DNA of 46,086 bases from HGM12713 sp045593725. GTDB taxonomy: Bacteria > Bacillota > Clostridia > Oscillospirales > CAG-272. The translations under genes were made by a program, and so were the position numbers. Below, piece by piece: positions 39,627 to 46,086 of this stretch (the stretch's first letter is position 1; each line of letters begins with the position of its first letter). The notes beneath the pieces are model-generated. The model was not told the origin of the DNA. It saw nothing but the letters and a program-made list of their open reading frames with translations, and ran no database searches. The stretch lies in the NCBI GenBank assembly GCA_045593725.1, contig JAZNXE010000005.1, positions 1-46,086 of the forward strand, in the 5' to 3' direction.

Positions 39627-41021
39627 TTAAAAACAGATTTTGCCGGGATTTAATATGTTTTTCTCGTCAAAGATTTTTTTAATTCCCTGCATCAGCGCGA
39701 TAGGTGTCGCGCCGTACTGTTTTTTCAAAAATTCTTTCTTTGCGTATCCTATGCCATGCTCACCCGACACAAGACCGCCAAGCTGGGCTGCCTTTTCGTA
39801 CATACGGTCAAAGCAGAGCGAGAGAGTAGCTTCCCAATCCTTGTCGGAAAGTCGGTCGCGGCAAATATATACGTGTAAATTTCCATCTCCCGCGTGACCA
39901 AAGCTGGGGATGCGGATGTTAAGCTCACTTGCCAGATCATGGGTGAATTTGATAAACTCGTCCACTCTGTTTACGGGAACGACTACGTCACACTCATCCA
40001 TCTGGGTAGTAGAAGCCTTTATAGCTTCAAGGAATGCGCCACGTGCAGACCAAACGGATTTCTTGCGCTCCTCGGTATCCACTATATAAGCGTCTATGGC
40101 GCCCAATTCCAGACAAAGATCGGCAACCGTATTCATATCCTGCTCCACCTGAGCATCACTATTGCCGTCGAATGTTAAGAGAATGTAGGCATCGTGCTTG
40201 GTATCAGGAAATTTCTTACCCAGATAATCCTCTGAAAAGAGAATAGTGTCGCGGGACATATATTCTATTGCCGTAGGGATTACCTTTGAGCAAATAATCT
40301 TCGGAACTGCCTCGATAGCGCTTTTCATATTACAGAAGGGAACCAGAAGGCTAACCGATACCTTAGGTAAGGGAAGAAGCTTGAGGACTGCCTCGCAAAT
40401 TATGCATAAAGTACCCTCAGAGCCGATAATAAGATCCTTCAGACTGTAACCTGAGCTGTTTTTTGCTACGGTAGCGCCTAAGGTAAGTATCTCGCCGTTT
40501 GGCATTACAACTGTGAGCGATCTTACGTAATCTCTTGTTACACCGTATTTGACAGCTCTCATTCCTCCCGCGTTTGTAGAGATGTTTCCACCGATAGTAG
40601 CCGATTTTTCGCCCGGGTCGGGGGGGTAAAGAAAATCGTTATCCTCGGCGAAGGCTGCAAGCTCCATCAGCAACACGCCCGGCTGTACCGTAACTGTCAG
40701 GGTATTTTTATCAAGGGATAAAATTTTGTTCATCTTTGTTGTTTCAAGAAGTATGCCGCCCTCTATCGGTACCGCTGAGCCTACAAGCCCTGTGCCGCTT
40801 CCTCGCACTGTTACGGGTATGCTTCTGTCCCACGCGTGCTTCATTACCGCGGAAACCTCTTCGGTAGTACGGACGCGCACCAAAACATCAGGCATTCTCT
40901 CTATGGTGCCAAGCTCGTCGTGGGCGTAATCGGGGTTGATACTATCGCCATATAAAACATCGTCAGTTCCAACTATCTCTTGTAAAACAGATATATCCTG
41001 TGCGCTTACTTTGTTATACAT
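39627..41021 (-). CDS. FAD-binding (D-)lactate/glycolate dehydrogenase subunit, GlcD family
   Basis: This 464-aa protein has a PCMH-type FAD domain: PVTVRGSGTGLVGSAVPIEG (about residues 73-92) and PPDPGEKSATIGGNISTNAG (about 132-151). The C-terminal cap carries FGHAGDGNLHVYICRD and GLVSGEHGIGYAKKEFL, typical of GlcD and bacterial D-lactate dehydrogenases. With the two ETF genes just upstream it matches LctD of the electron-confurcating lactate dehydrogenase of acetogens. The start overlaps the etfA end by eight bases. The hydroxy acid oxidised is inferred; glycolate or 2-hydroxyglutarate are alternatives. Confidence 0.9.
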   Translation of the reverse strand: MYNKVSAQDISVLQEIVGTDDVLYGDSINPDYAHDELGTIERMPDVLVRVRTTEEVSAVMKHAWDRSIPVTVRGSGTGLVGSAVPIEGGILLETTKMNKILSLDKNTLTVTVQPGVLLMELAAFAEDNDFLYPPDPGEKSATIGGNISTNAGGMRAVKYGVTRDYVRSLTVVMPNGEILTLGATVAKNSSGYSLKDLIIGSEGTLCIICEAVLKLLPLPKVSVSLLVPFCNMKSAIEAVPKIICSKVIPTAIEYMSRDTILFSEDYLGKKFPDTKHDAYILLTFDGNSDAQVEQDMNTVADLCLELGAIDAYIVDTEERKKSVWSARGAFLEAIKASTTQMDECDVVVPVNRVDEFIKFTHDLASELNIRIPSFGHAGDGNLHVYICRDRLSDKDWEATLSLCFDRMYEKAAQLGGLVSGEHGIGYAKKEFLKKQYGATPIALMQGIKKIFDEKNILNPGKICF

Positions 41022-42207
41022 TACAATCTCCCTTTATCTTGTCAATTAATTTCGGTACGATCTCATTGATGTCGCCTACAATACAGTAGTGCGCGATATC
41101 AAAGATCGGGGCAGACGCGTCGGTATTGATTGCCACGATACAATCCGAGGATTTCATACCGGCGGCAAACTGTACGGCACCTGATATACCTAAGCAGATA
41201 ATAAGCTTGGGCTTTACTGTTCTGCCCGAAAGACCGATCTGATGCTTAGCGTCAAATATATTTCCCTCAACCAAGGGTCTTGTACAGGCTACTATTCCAC
41301 CTAAAAGGTCGGCAAGCTCCTGAGCGTATGCACGCATTGTTTCATTTGATGCGCCCCTTCCAACAGCGACAATAACCTCGGCTTCGGCTATATCGATATC
41401 CTTTGGCTTATCAAACGCTTCTATGACGTCAATGGACGAGCGAAGCATTTCTTCGGTAATATCCATATATTTAATCTCGCCACAGGGCTGCTCTGTGGGT
41501 ATTGGCTCATCAAAAATCTTATACCGAACAGTGCAGAATTGAGGTCTTGTATTTGGAGTTATGATTTGAGCCATAATATTTCCGCCGAATGCGGGGCGGA
41601 TCTGAACAAGGTCGGTATTCTCCTTCATCTCTAACATAGTACAGTCAGCAGTCAGACCTGTACGGCAACGCGCCGCAACTCTGGGAGCAAGCTGACGTCC
41701 AAGGTTAGTTGCGCCTATGAGGACCGAGGAGGGATGATGCTTTTCGATAAAATCGCAAAAGGCGGAGGTGTATGGCTCTATCTTAAAGTCGCGGAACGCG
41801 GGGTGATCGTACAGGAATACCTTGTCAACACCGTAGTTCAGAAGCTTTTGCGCGTTCTTTTCAAGATTGTAGCCTATCAAGAGCGCATAAACAGGATGGT
41901 TGGTGACATCGGCTAACTTCTTTGCTTTACCGCAAAGCTCATATGTAACACGGTGTATCTGGTCGCCTGAGCAATCCGCGTAAACACAAACACCGCGCCA
42001 TAGAGATTTGTCAAGCTCTTTAGCGTCTTCCTCCGTATATGTAATTATTCCGCCGCCCTTGCGGACACACATTTTGCACATTTTACAGGCAGAGGATATA
42101 TCCAATACGCCGTTAGCATAACTAATTGCGCCAAAGGGGCAGATTTTTATTATTGCTTCTGCATTTTCAGGGGTGACAGCCTTTTGATTTATTACAAGCT
42201 TACTCAT
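41014..42207 (-). CDS. etfA: Electron transfer flavoprotein alpha subunit with N-terminal Fe-S domain
   Basis: This 397-aa protein has a ferredoxin-like extension with one 4Fe-4S site: Cys23 in KICPFGAI and CKMCKMC (Cys41, 44, 47). It is then an ETF alpha/beta domain and a C-terminal FAD domain with RPLVEGNIFDAKHQIGLSGR and LIICLGISGAVQFAAGMKSS. EtfA proteins with this extension occur in clostridial confurcating complexes. AAGGAGG precedes the ATG, 16 bases after etfB. Confidence 0.92.
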   Translation of the reverse strand: MSKLVINQKAVTPENAEAIIKICPFGAISYANGVLDISSACKMCKMCVRKGGGIITYTEEDAKELDKSLWRGVCVYADCSGDQIHRVTYELCGKAKKLADVTNHPVYALLIGYNLEKNAQKLLNYGVDKVFLYDHPAFRDFKIEPYTSAFCDFIEKHHPSSVLIGATNLGRQLAPRVAARCRTGLTADCTMLEMKENTDLVQIRPAFGGNIMAQIITPNTRPQFCTVRYKIFDEPIPTEQPCGEIKYMDITEEMLRSSIDVIEAFDKPKDIDIAEAEVIVAVGRGASNETMRAYAQELADLLGGIVACTRPLVEGNIFDAKHQIGLSGRTVKPKLIICLGISGAVQFAAGMKSSDCIVAINTDASAPIFDIAHYCIVGDINEIVPKLIDKIKGDCNV

Positions 42208-42223
42208 GTATTAATCCTCCTTA

Positions 42224-43015
42224 TTATACCAATTTTTTAGCGCGGAGAAGTTGATACAGCTCTTCTGTCTGATTTTTCGCATCGCCGCCGATAGTATATT
42301 TCTGATCGTTTTTCTGGGGAGGAAATATTCTTTCTACCTGTGTAGCCGAGCCTGTTAATCCGTAATGGCTGGGGTCCTTGTCATCAAAGTCGTCAAAGGT
42401 GAAGAACTGAACGTTTTCGTCCTTAAGTTCCTTTTTTATTTTATAAGAGGGAAGACGGGGAGTATTGATGTCGCTGTCCATTGAGATAAGGCAGGGAAGC
42501 GAAATGCTAAGTCTTACATTTTTATCATCAAGGGCGGTGGTAACAAAAAGCTTACCGTCGCAGAGATCATCCACTGACAAAACATTGGACACGTTTGCTA
42601 TTCCCAGATATTCGGCGATCTCCGCTCCCACCTGAGCGGTATCTCCGTCGGTGGTTTGCTTTCCGCAAATGATGAGATCATAGCTGCCGCATTTTTTTAT
42701 TCCTTGGGAAAGTGTATAGGCGGTTGCTAAAACGTCAGCTCCTGCGAACTTACGGTCAGTGAGAACTGTTCCCTTAGAAACACCCATACAGACAGTTTCC
42801 TGAATAACTGTTTTTGCCTGAGGCGGACCCATAGTAATAGTTTCCACGTTGCCGCCGTATTTCTCCACAAGGGAAAGGGCTGTTTCTATGGCATATAGGT
42901 CATAGGGATTGATCTTGCTTTGGATACCGTTTCGTTTTAATACGCCCGTAACAGGATCTACTTCCACGTTATTTGAACCGGGGACTTGCTTTACGCAAAC
43001 TAAAATATTCATCAT
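42224..43015 (-). CDS. etfB: Electron transfer flavoprotein beta subunit
   Basis: This 263-aa protein starts MNILVCVKQVPGSNNVEVDP and has NPYDLYAIETALSL and the loop ADVLATAYTLSQGIKKC. CGKQTTDGDTAQVGAEIAEYL (about residues 116-136) is the ETF-beta signature; in bifurcating ETFs this area binds a second FAD. It is the first gene of etfB-etfA-glcD under the promoter at 43055-43083; GTGGAGG precedes the ATG. Confidence 0.93.
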   Translation of the reverse strand: MMNILVCVKQVPGSNNVEVDPVTGVLKRNGIQSKINPYDLYAIETALSLVEKYGGNVETITMGPPQAKTVIQETVCMGVSKGTVLTDRKFAGADVLATAYTLSQGIKKCGSYDLIICGKQTTDGDTAQVGAEIAEYLGIANVSNVLSVDDLCDGKLFVTTALDDKNVRLSISLPCLISMDSDINTPRLPSYKIKKELKDENVQFFTFDDFDDKDPSHYGLTGSATQVERIFPPQKNDQKYTIGGDAKNQTEELYQLLRAKKLV

Positions 43016-43054
43016 ATACCTCCACTTCTGCGTTTTTCATACTAATTTAGTTTA

Positions 43055-43083
43055 ATTATACTATAAAACTCGCAATTATTCAA
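43055..43083 (-). promoter_or_regulatory. Promoter of the etfBA-glcD operon
   Basis: On the minus strand TTGAAT (43078-43083), 17-base spacer, TATAAT (43055-43060). The 276-base AT-rich gap 43016-43291 shows no other convincing gene; a 60-codon open stretch at 43085 lacks a ribosome site. Confidence 0.75.
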
Positions 43084-43291
43084 TATGTTTTTAAATATAT
43101 GTCAAAAAATTACGGTTTTAAAATTTCGAATCACTATGCAAAAGGGAAATATAAATTCAAAATTCGATAGAAAATATTCTTGTTCTTTTCTGCTTTTTGT
43201 TACTTTGGTGACTGATTTATACGAGAATTTGTCAGGTATATACCTTCCGAAAATACAAACAATATAGACATTACAATTTGGAGGTAGAGAG

Positions 43292-43474
43292 ATGAATTGG
43301 GATGAAATGCCTGTGGGATTTGCTATGGCATTGGCAATGAACCAGAGCGCTATGCAAAAATTTGCCACGCTCAGTGAAGGGCAAAAGCGGGAAATAATAG
43401 AGGGAACACACGCAGTGAAAAGCAGGGAAGAGATGCGTAGATATGTGGATTCTCTTGTGAATGATGGGCGATGA
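43292..43474 (+). CDS. Small helical protein coupled to the DAO-Rieske gene
   Basis: This encodes 60 residues with no recognised domain: a Met-rich N-terminal part (MPVGFAMALAMNQSAMQKFA), then LSEGQKREIIEGTHAVKSREEM and a helical, charged end. The pattern recalls the short C-terminal motif of YdeI-like proteins, but that is a loose resemblance. TTGGAGG precedes the ATG with good spacing, and the stop overlaps the next start (ATGA), both of which support a real gene. Confidence 0.65.
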   Translation: MNWDEMPVGFAMALAMNQSAMQKFATLSEGQKREIIEGTHAVKSREEMRRYVDSLVNDGR

Positions 43475-44784
43475 GAGGTCAAGCTGTGAGTTCTATTTGG
43501 GAAGCATCAGCAAGGAGTGAACATTTTGAACCATTGAAGGAAAGCAAAAGCACCGAGGCTTTGATTATCGGAGGCGGTATCGCGGGGATATTGTGCGCCT
43601 ATAAGCTCAAAAATGCGGGTGTGGATTGTATGCTTGTGGAAGCTGCGGAGATATGCGGCGGCATCACTAAAAACACCACCGCCAAAATCACCTTGCAGCA
43701 CGGCTTGATCTATGATAAAATGATAAAACGCTTTGGAGAGGACAAGGCTCGTCTTTACGTAGAGGCGCAGACAAAGGCGGGCGCGGAATATGCACGTCTT
43801 TGTGAAAATATAGATTGCGACTTTCAAAACAGGGACTCATACGTTTATTCCTTAAATGACCGAAAAAGGATTGAAAAGGAAGTCAGCGCGCTGAACCGAC
43901 TGGGAGTGAAAGCCGAGCTTTCGGATGCGCGTGAGCTTTCCTTTGCTGTGGAGGGCGCTGTGCGCGTAAAGGAGCAAGGGCAATTTCATCCTTTAAAATT
44001 CCTCTATACAATCGCAAAGGACCTGCCCATTTACGAGCATACTAAGGTCGTGGAGCTGATGCCGTACAAGGCAATCACTAATCACGGGGTTATCTCTTAT
44101 AAAAAGCTTATTGTGGCAACTCATTTTCCCATACTCAATAAGCACGGATTATATCCATTGAAGCTCTATCAGCACCGTTCTTACGTTATTGCTATAAAGG
44201 GAGCGCGAAATGTGGATGGGATGTACGTTGACGAAAGTGATAAAGGACTTTCCTTCCGTAGCTACGGCGACCTTTTGCTGCTGGGGGGAGGAGGACACCG
44301 CACGGGTAAAAACGGAGGCTGTTGGCAGGAGCTTGAGGATTTCACGAGGAAGCATTATAAAAACGCCGAGATAGTGGGCAAATGGGCAACGCAGGATTGT
44401 ATGACGCTGGACGGTGTCCCGTATATCGGGCGCTACTCAAAGCATACGCCCGATATTTTTGTGGCAACGGGCTTTAATAAATGGGGAATGACAAACGCTA
44501 TGGCAGCGGCAGATATACTTTGTAATCTTGTTCGGGGAAAGGCGAGCCGATATGCCGAGGTCTTTTCCCCCTCACGTACGATGCTCCGACCGAAGCTTGC
44601 CGTGAACGCCTTTGAATCTACTGTGGGACTTCTCACGCCCACTGTGCCGCGCTGCCCTCATCTTGGATGCGCGCTGAAATTTAATCGAGCCGAACACACA
44701 TGGGATTGTCCCTGCCACGGCTCGCGCTTTGACGAAAACGGTCAGCTGATTGATAATCCCGCAACAGACGATAAAAGAATATAG
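43471..44784 (+). CDS. FAD-dependent oxidoreductase with C-terminal Rieske domain
   Basis: This 437-aa protein has a DAO-type FAD fold with the dinucleotide motif ALIIGGGIAGILCAYKL (about residues 30-46) and, near 325, APDIFVATGFNKWGMTNAM. The C-terminal Rieske [2Fe-2S] domain has CPHLGC (Cys395, His397) and CPCHGSRF (Cys413, His416), ending NPATDD. Such fused enzymes are common in Firmicutes; the substrate is unknown, and glycine/amine oxidation or thiol/disulfide chemistry have been guessed for relatives. It is translated with the 60-aa gene before it. Confidence 0.88.
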   Translation: MRGQAVSSIWEASARSEHFEPLKESKSTEALIIGGGIAGILCAYKLKNAGVDCMLVEAAEICGGITKNTTAKITLQHGLIYDKMIKRFGEDKARLYVEAQTKAGAEYARLCENIDCDFQNRDSYVYSLNDRKRIEKEVSALNRLGVKAELSDARELSFAVEGAVRVKEQGQFHPLKFLYTIAKDLPIYEHTKVVELMPYKAITNHGVISYKKLIVATHFPILNKHGLYPLKLYQHRSYVIAIKGARNVDGMYVDESDKGLSFRSYGDLLLLGGGGHRTGKNGGCWQELEDFTRKHYKNAEIVGKWATQDCMTLDGVPYIGRYSKHTPDIFVATGFNKWGMTNAMAAADILCNLVRGKASRYAEVFSPSRTMLRPKLAVNAFESTVGLLTPTVPRCPHLGCALKFNRAEHTWDCPCHGSRFDENGQLIDNPATDDKRI

Positions 44785-44804
44785 AGCTTTTACGAGTAAA
44801 GCAA

Positions 44805-44839
44805 AAAAGCCTTGAAAACATAGTGTTTTCAAGGCTTTT
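44805..44839 (+). terminator. Terminator of the DAO-Rieske gene
   Basis: A perfect 16-bp stem AAAAGCCTTGAAAACA/TGTTTTCAAGGCTTTT with a three-base loop lies 20 bases after the stop. The stem itself supplies the four final Ts. Confidence 0.8.
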
Positions 44840-44841
44840 GA

Positions 44842-44990
44842 TGGCATGGGCAACAGGACTTGGTCTTGTCGCTGCGACGCAAAGCCGAGGTTTTGATTTC
44901 GGCTTTGCTACCCTCCTCGGTCAGCGCGGCTCTGACAGTCCACCGGACTGTCATTCACTACCGCGCTCCTTCAAGTCCTATTTTTAAATC
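44842..44990. repeat. Hairpin-rich element beginning with a partial tRNA-Leu 3' end
   Basis: Bases 44842-44862 match the 3' end of the tRNA-Leu gene (45033-45053, including the CCA) at 17 of 21 positions. The following 130 bases hold hairpins: GCAAAGCCGA/TCGGCTTTGC near 44879-44910 and ACAGTCC/GGACTGT near 44935-44952, within GCGCGG...CCGCGC arms. No gene is seen. It may be a dispersed repeat or the scar of an element that used the tRNA as attachment site. Confidence 0.5.
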
Positions 44991-44993
44991 CGC

Positions 44994-45022
44994 AAAACAA
45001 AAAACCGAGGCAAGAGCCTCGG
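44994..45022 (-). terminator. Terminator of tRNA-Leu
   Basis: A seven-base stem CCGAGGC/GCCTCGG with loop AAGA lies ten bases after the tRNA, followed on the minus strand by a long T-rich run. Confidence 0.85.
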
Positions 45023-45032
45023 CATTTTGTTT

Positions 45033-45119
45033 TGGTGCGGGTAACAGGACTTGAACCTGCACGAAGGTAACCTCACTAGAACCTGAATCTAGCGCGTCTG
45101 CCAATTCCGCCATACCCGC
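45033..45119 (-). tRNA. tRNA-Leu (CAG)
   Basis: An 87-nt class II tRNA with encoded CCA. The acceptor arms GCGGGTA/TACCCGC pair fully, the anticodon loop is TTCAGGT between CTAGA and TCTAG, and a variable arm is present. The T-loop GTTCAAGTC is standard. Confidence 0.95.
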
Positions 45120-45214
45120 ATATATTATATTTTTGGCTTTTAAGGCAGCCGCGCCCTATACTCCTTGTTTGCGCCTTCTAAAACTTACTCATCAGCTTTA
45201 TCTGCGACTTAAAA

Positions 45215-45243
45215 AGTATATCACATCAAGTGCCAAATGTCAA
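45215..45243 (-). promoter_or_regulatory. Promoter of tRNA-Leu
   Basis: On the minus strand TTGACA (45238-45243), 17-base spacer, TATACT (45215-45220), giving a leader of about 88 bases to the tRNA 5' end. A second -10-like TATAAT lies about ten bases before the tRNA. Confidence 0.7.
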
Positions 45244-45289
45244 GAGATTTTTTGAAAATATGAAAATTAATCATGATAATTTCTAAAGT

Positions 45290-45497
45290 GAAGCGTTCAC
45301 TCGGCTCTGCTCCTCTTTTGTTTGGACACGACACTCCGCACCGGTCGCATAGTCGTCTGCCGTCGCCTGCGCTTGCTCGGCTCGTCATACTCCTTGCTTT
45401 GCGGTGTAAAGCGTTGCGAAAACGATACTTAATCGTTTTCGCTTAGCTTTCAGATTAGAACCGCCACGGCTTTGCCGTGCATTTCATATCGTAGATG
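45290..45497. repeat. Non-coding spacer with hairpins between tRNA-Leu promoter and tRNA-Cys
   Basis: No gene is seen. It holds a perfect 11-bp inverted repeat GCGAAAACGAT/ATCGTTTTCGC (45416-45442) and a CACGGC/GCCGTG hairpin near 45464-45480, in a CG-rich stretch unlike the AT-rich spacer next to it. The composition suggests a dispersed repeat. Confidence 0.4.
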
Positions 45498-45551
45498 GTC
45501 GCCTCCAAAGCAAAAAGCACCCTGTTGGGTGCTTTTTGCTTTGGAGGCGAC
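45498..45551 (-). terminator. 25-bp perfect inverted repeat: tRNA-Cys terminator plus copy of its 3' end
   Basis: The left arm 45498-45522 and right arm 45527-45551 pair without mismatch around a four-base loop. The inner part (GCACCC/GGGTGC and five Ts) is a usual terminator for the tRNA transcript. The outer part of the right arm is the last ten bases of the tRNA-Cys gene including CCA, and the left arm repeats them inverted. Confidence 0.85.
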
Positions 45552-45616
45552 ACCCGGATTTGAACCGGGGGATAGAGGTGTTGCAGACCTTTGCCTTACC
45601 ACTTGGCCATGTCGCC
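45542..45616 (-). tRNA. tRNA-Cys (GCA)
   Basis: 75 nt with encoded CCA. The anticodon loop is CTGCAAC, acceptor GGCGACA paired with TGTCGCC, discriminator T. It is the last gene of the five-tRNA cluster. Confidence 0.95.
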
Positions 45617-45719
45617 TTATTTATCGTCGGGCTTTTGCCCCCGACTATATTATAATATTCCCTATTCAGGAATATTGTTACTAAAGAAATTGGGCGCGAT
45701 CCTCTCGCGCCCGTTCTTT

Positions 45720-45795
45720 TGGAGCGGACTACGGGGCTCGAACCCGCCACCTTCGCCTTGGCAAGGCGACGCTCTACCAAATGAGCTAAGTCCGC
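45720..45795 (-). tRNA. tRNA-Gly (GCC)
   Basis: 76 nt with encoded CCA; anticodon loop TTGCCAA, acceptor GCGGACT/AGTCCGC, T-loop GTTCGAGCC. The 103-base spacer to tRNA-Cys carries hairpins such as GGGCGCGA/TCGCGCCC near 45690-45711, possibly processing sites. Confidence 0.95.
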
Positions 45796-45798
45796 GTG

Positions 45799-45874
<76 letters not shown>

Positions 45875-45900
45875 ATACAGCAAGGGCTGCATTTCCTTAA

Positions 45901-45977
45901 TGGCGACCCGAAGGGGACTCGAACCCCTGACCTCTAGCGTGACAGGCTAGCGTTCTAACCAACTGAACTACCGGGCC
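45901..45977 (-). tRNA. tRNA-Asp (GTC)
   Basis: 77 nt with encoded CCA; anticodon loop CTGTCAC, discriminator G as usual for tRNA-Asp, acceptor GGCCCGG with two G-T pairs. Confidence 0.95.
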
Positions 45978-46008
45978 ACTTTTTTGGGGATACTTCCGTA
46001 TCCCCTTT

Positions 46009-46084
46009 TGGTGGGAACAATAGGGCTCGAACCTATGACCCTCTGCTTGTAAGGCAGATGCTCTCCCAGCTGAGCTATGCTCCC
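46009..46084 (-). tRNA. tRNA-Val (TAC)
   Basis: 76 nt with encoded CCA; anticodon loop CTTACAA, T-loop GTTCGAGCC. It is the first tRNA of the cluster within the window; the promoter lies beyond the right edge. A GGGGATAC/GTATCCCC hairpin sits between it and tRNA-Asp. Confidence 0.95.
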
Positions 46085-46086
46085 AT

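Noticed and set aside
43085..43267. 60-codon open frame in the AT-rich gap before the DAO-Rieske operon
   Set aside because: No ribosome site, low-complexity hydrophobic and lysine-rich content as expected from AT-rich DNA.

Overview
The window looks like chromosomal DNA of an anaerobic, low-to-mid GC Bacillota of class Clostridia, probably an uncultured gut lineage. The signs are the rnfCDGEAB operon with nusG-domain-II and Gx-transporter partners, an archaeal/eukaryotic-type ProRS, DUF1385 and DUF6062 proteins, a GH2/GPH/AraC sugar locus, strong Shine-Dalgarno sites, and many sigma-A-like promoters with exactly 17-nt spacers. I cannot place it more closely. No rRNA, CRISPR array, intact transposase or prophage is visible.

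Layout. 1-870 is a non-coding accessory stretch: a hairpin-rich fragment, a palindromic repeat, then a promoter-driven RNA of about 210 nt with a predicted 15-bp pseudoknot and its own terminator, followed by a 55-aa Cys-rich protein. 873-4477 (minus) is an aconitase-family/isocitrate dehydrogenase operon. 4573-9032 (plus) holds a lone PTS EIIC, an ABC exporter pair, a TVP38/TMEM64 membrane protein and a degenerate HPr. 9132-20629 is a housekeeping and envelope block: WecG/TagA glycosyltransferase, ProRS, RodA/FtsW, GlmS, VanY-like carboxypeptidase, an MnmM-like methyltransferase, DUF6062, 8-oxoG glycosylase, DUF1385 and a BspA-type LRR lipoprotein. 20738-22752 carries a lipid kinase and a PAP2 phosphatase. 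22749-30805 (minus) is an energy block: rnfCDGEAB-nusG2-gx, a secreted protein with two internal repeats, and ApbE, the flavinyltransferase that loads FMN onto Rnf-type subunits. 30926-33721 encodes PutP and AzlCD. 34249-39594 is a sugar locus: an AraC regulator divergent from a GPH-type symporter and a GH2 beta-galactosidase broken by one in-frame TGA. 39627-43083 (minus) encodes EtfB-EtfA-GlcD, resembling the electron-confurcating lactate dehydrogenase of acetogens. 43292-44784 (plus) is a small protein coupled to a DAO-Rieske oxidoreductase. 45033-46084 (minus) holds six tRNA genes: Val, Asp, Phe, Gly and Cys in a cluster, and Leu with its own promoter.

How the parts fit. Aconitase and Icd would supply 2-oxoglutarate for glutamate synthesis. 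Lactate oxidation by GlcD/EtfAB needs reduced ferredoxin and yields NADH; Rnf links the ferredoxin and NAD pools to an ion gradient, which PutP and possibly the GPH symporter could use. ApbE next to Rnf fits flavinylation of RnfD and RnfG.

The least explained item is the pseudoknotted RNA at 407-617 and the small Cys-rich gene just behind its terminator. Other points of note are the nonsense codon in the beta-galactosidase just before its nucleophile, an inverted copy of the tRNA-Cys 3' end, a second partial copy of the tRNA-Leu 3' end, and a roughly 105-bp dispersed repeat present twice.
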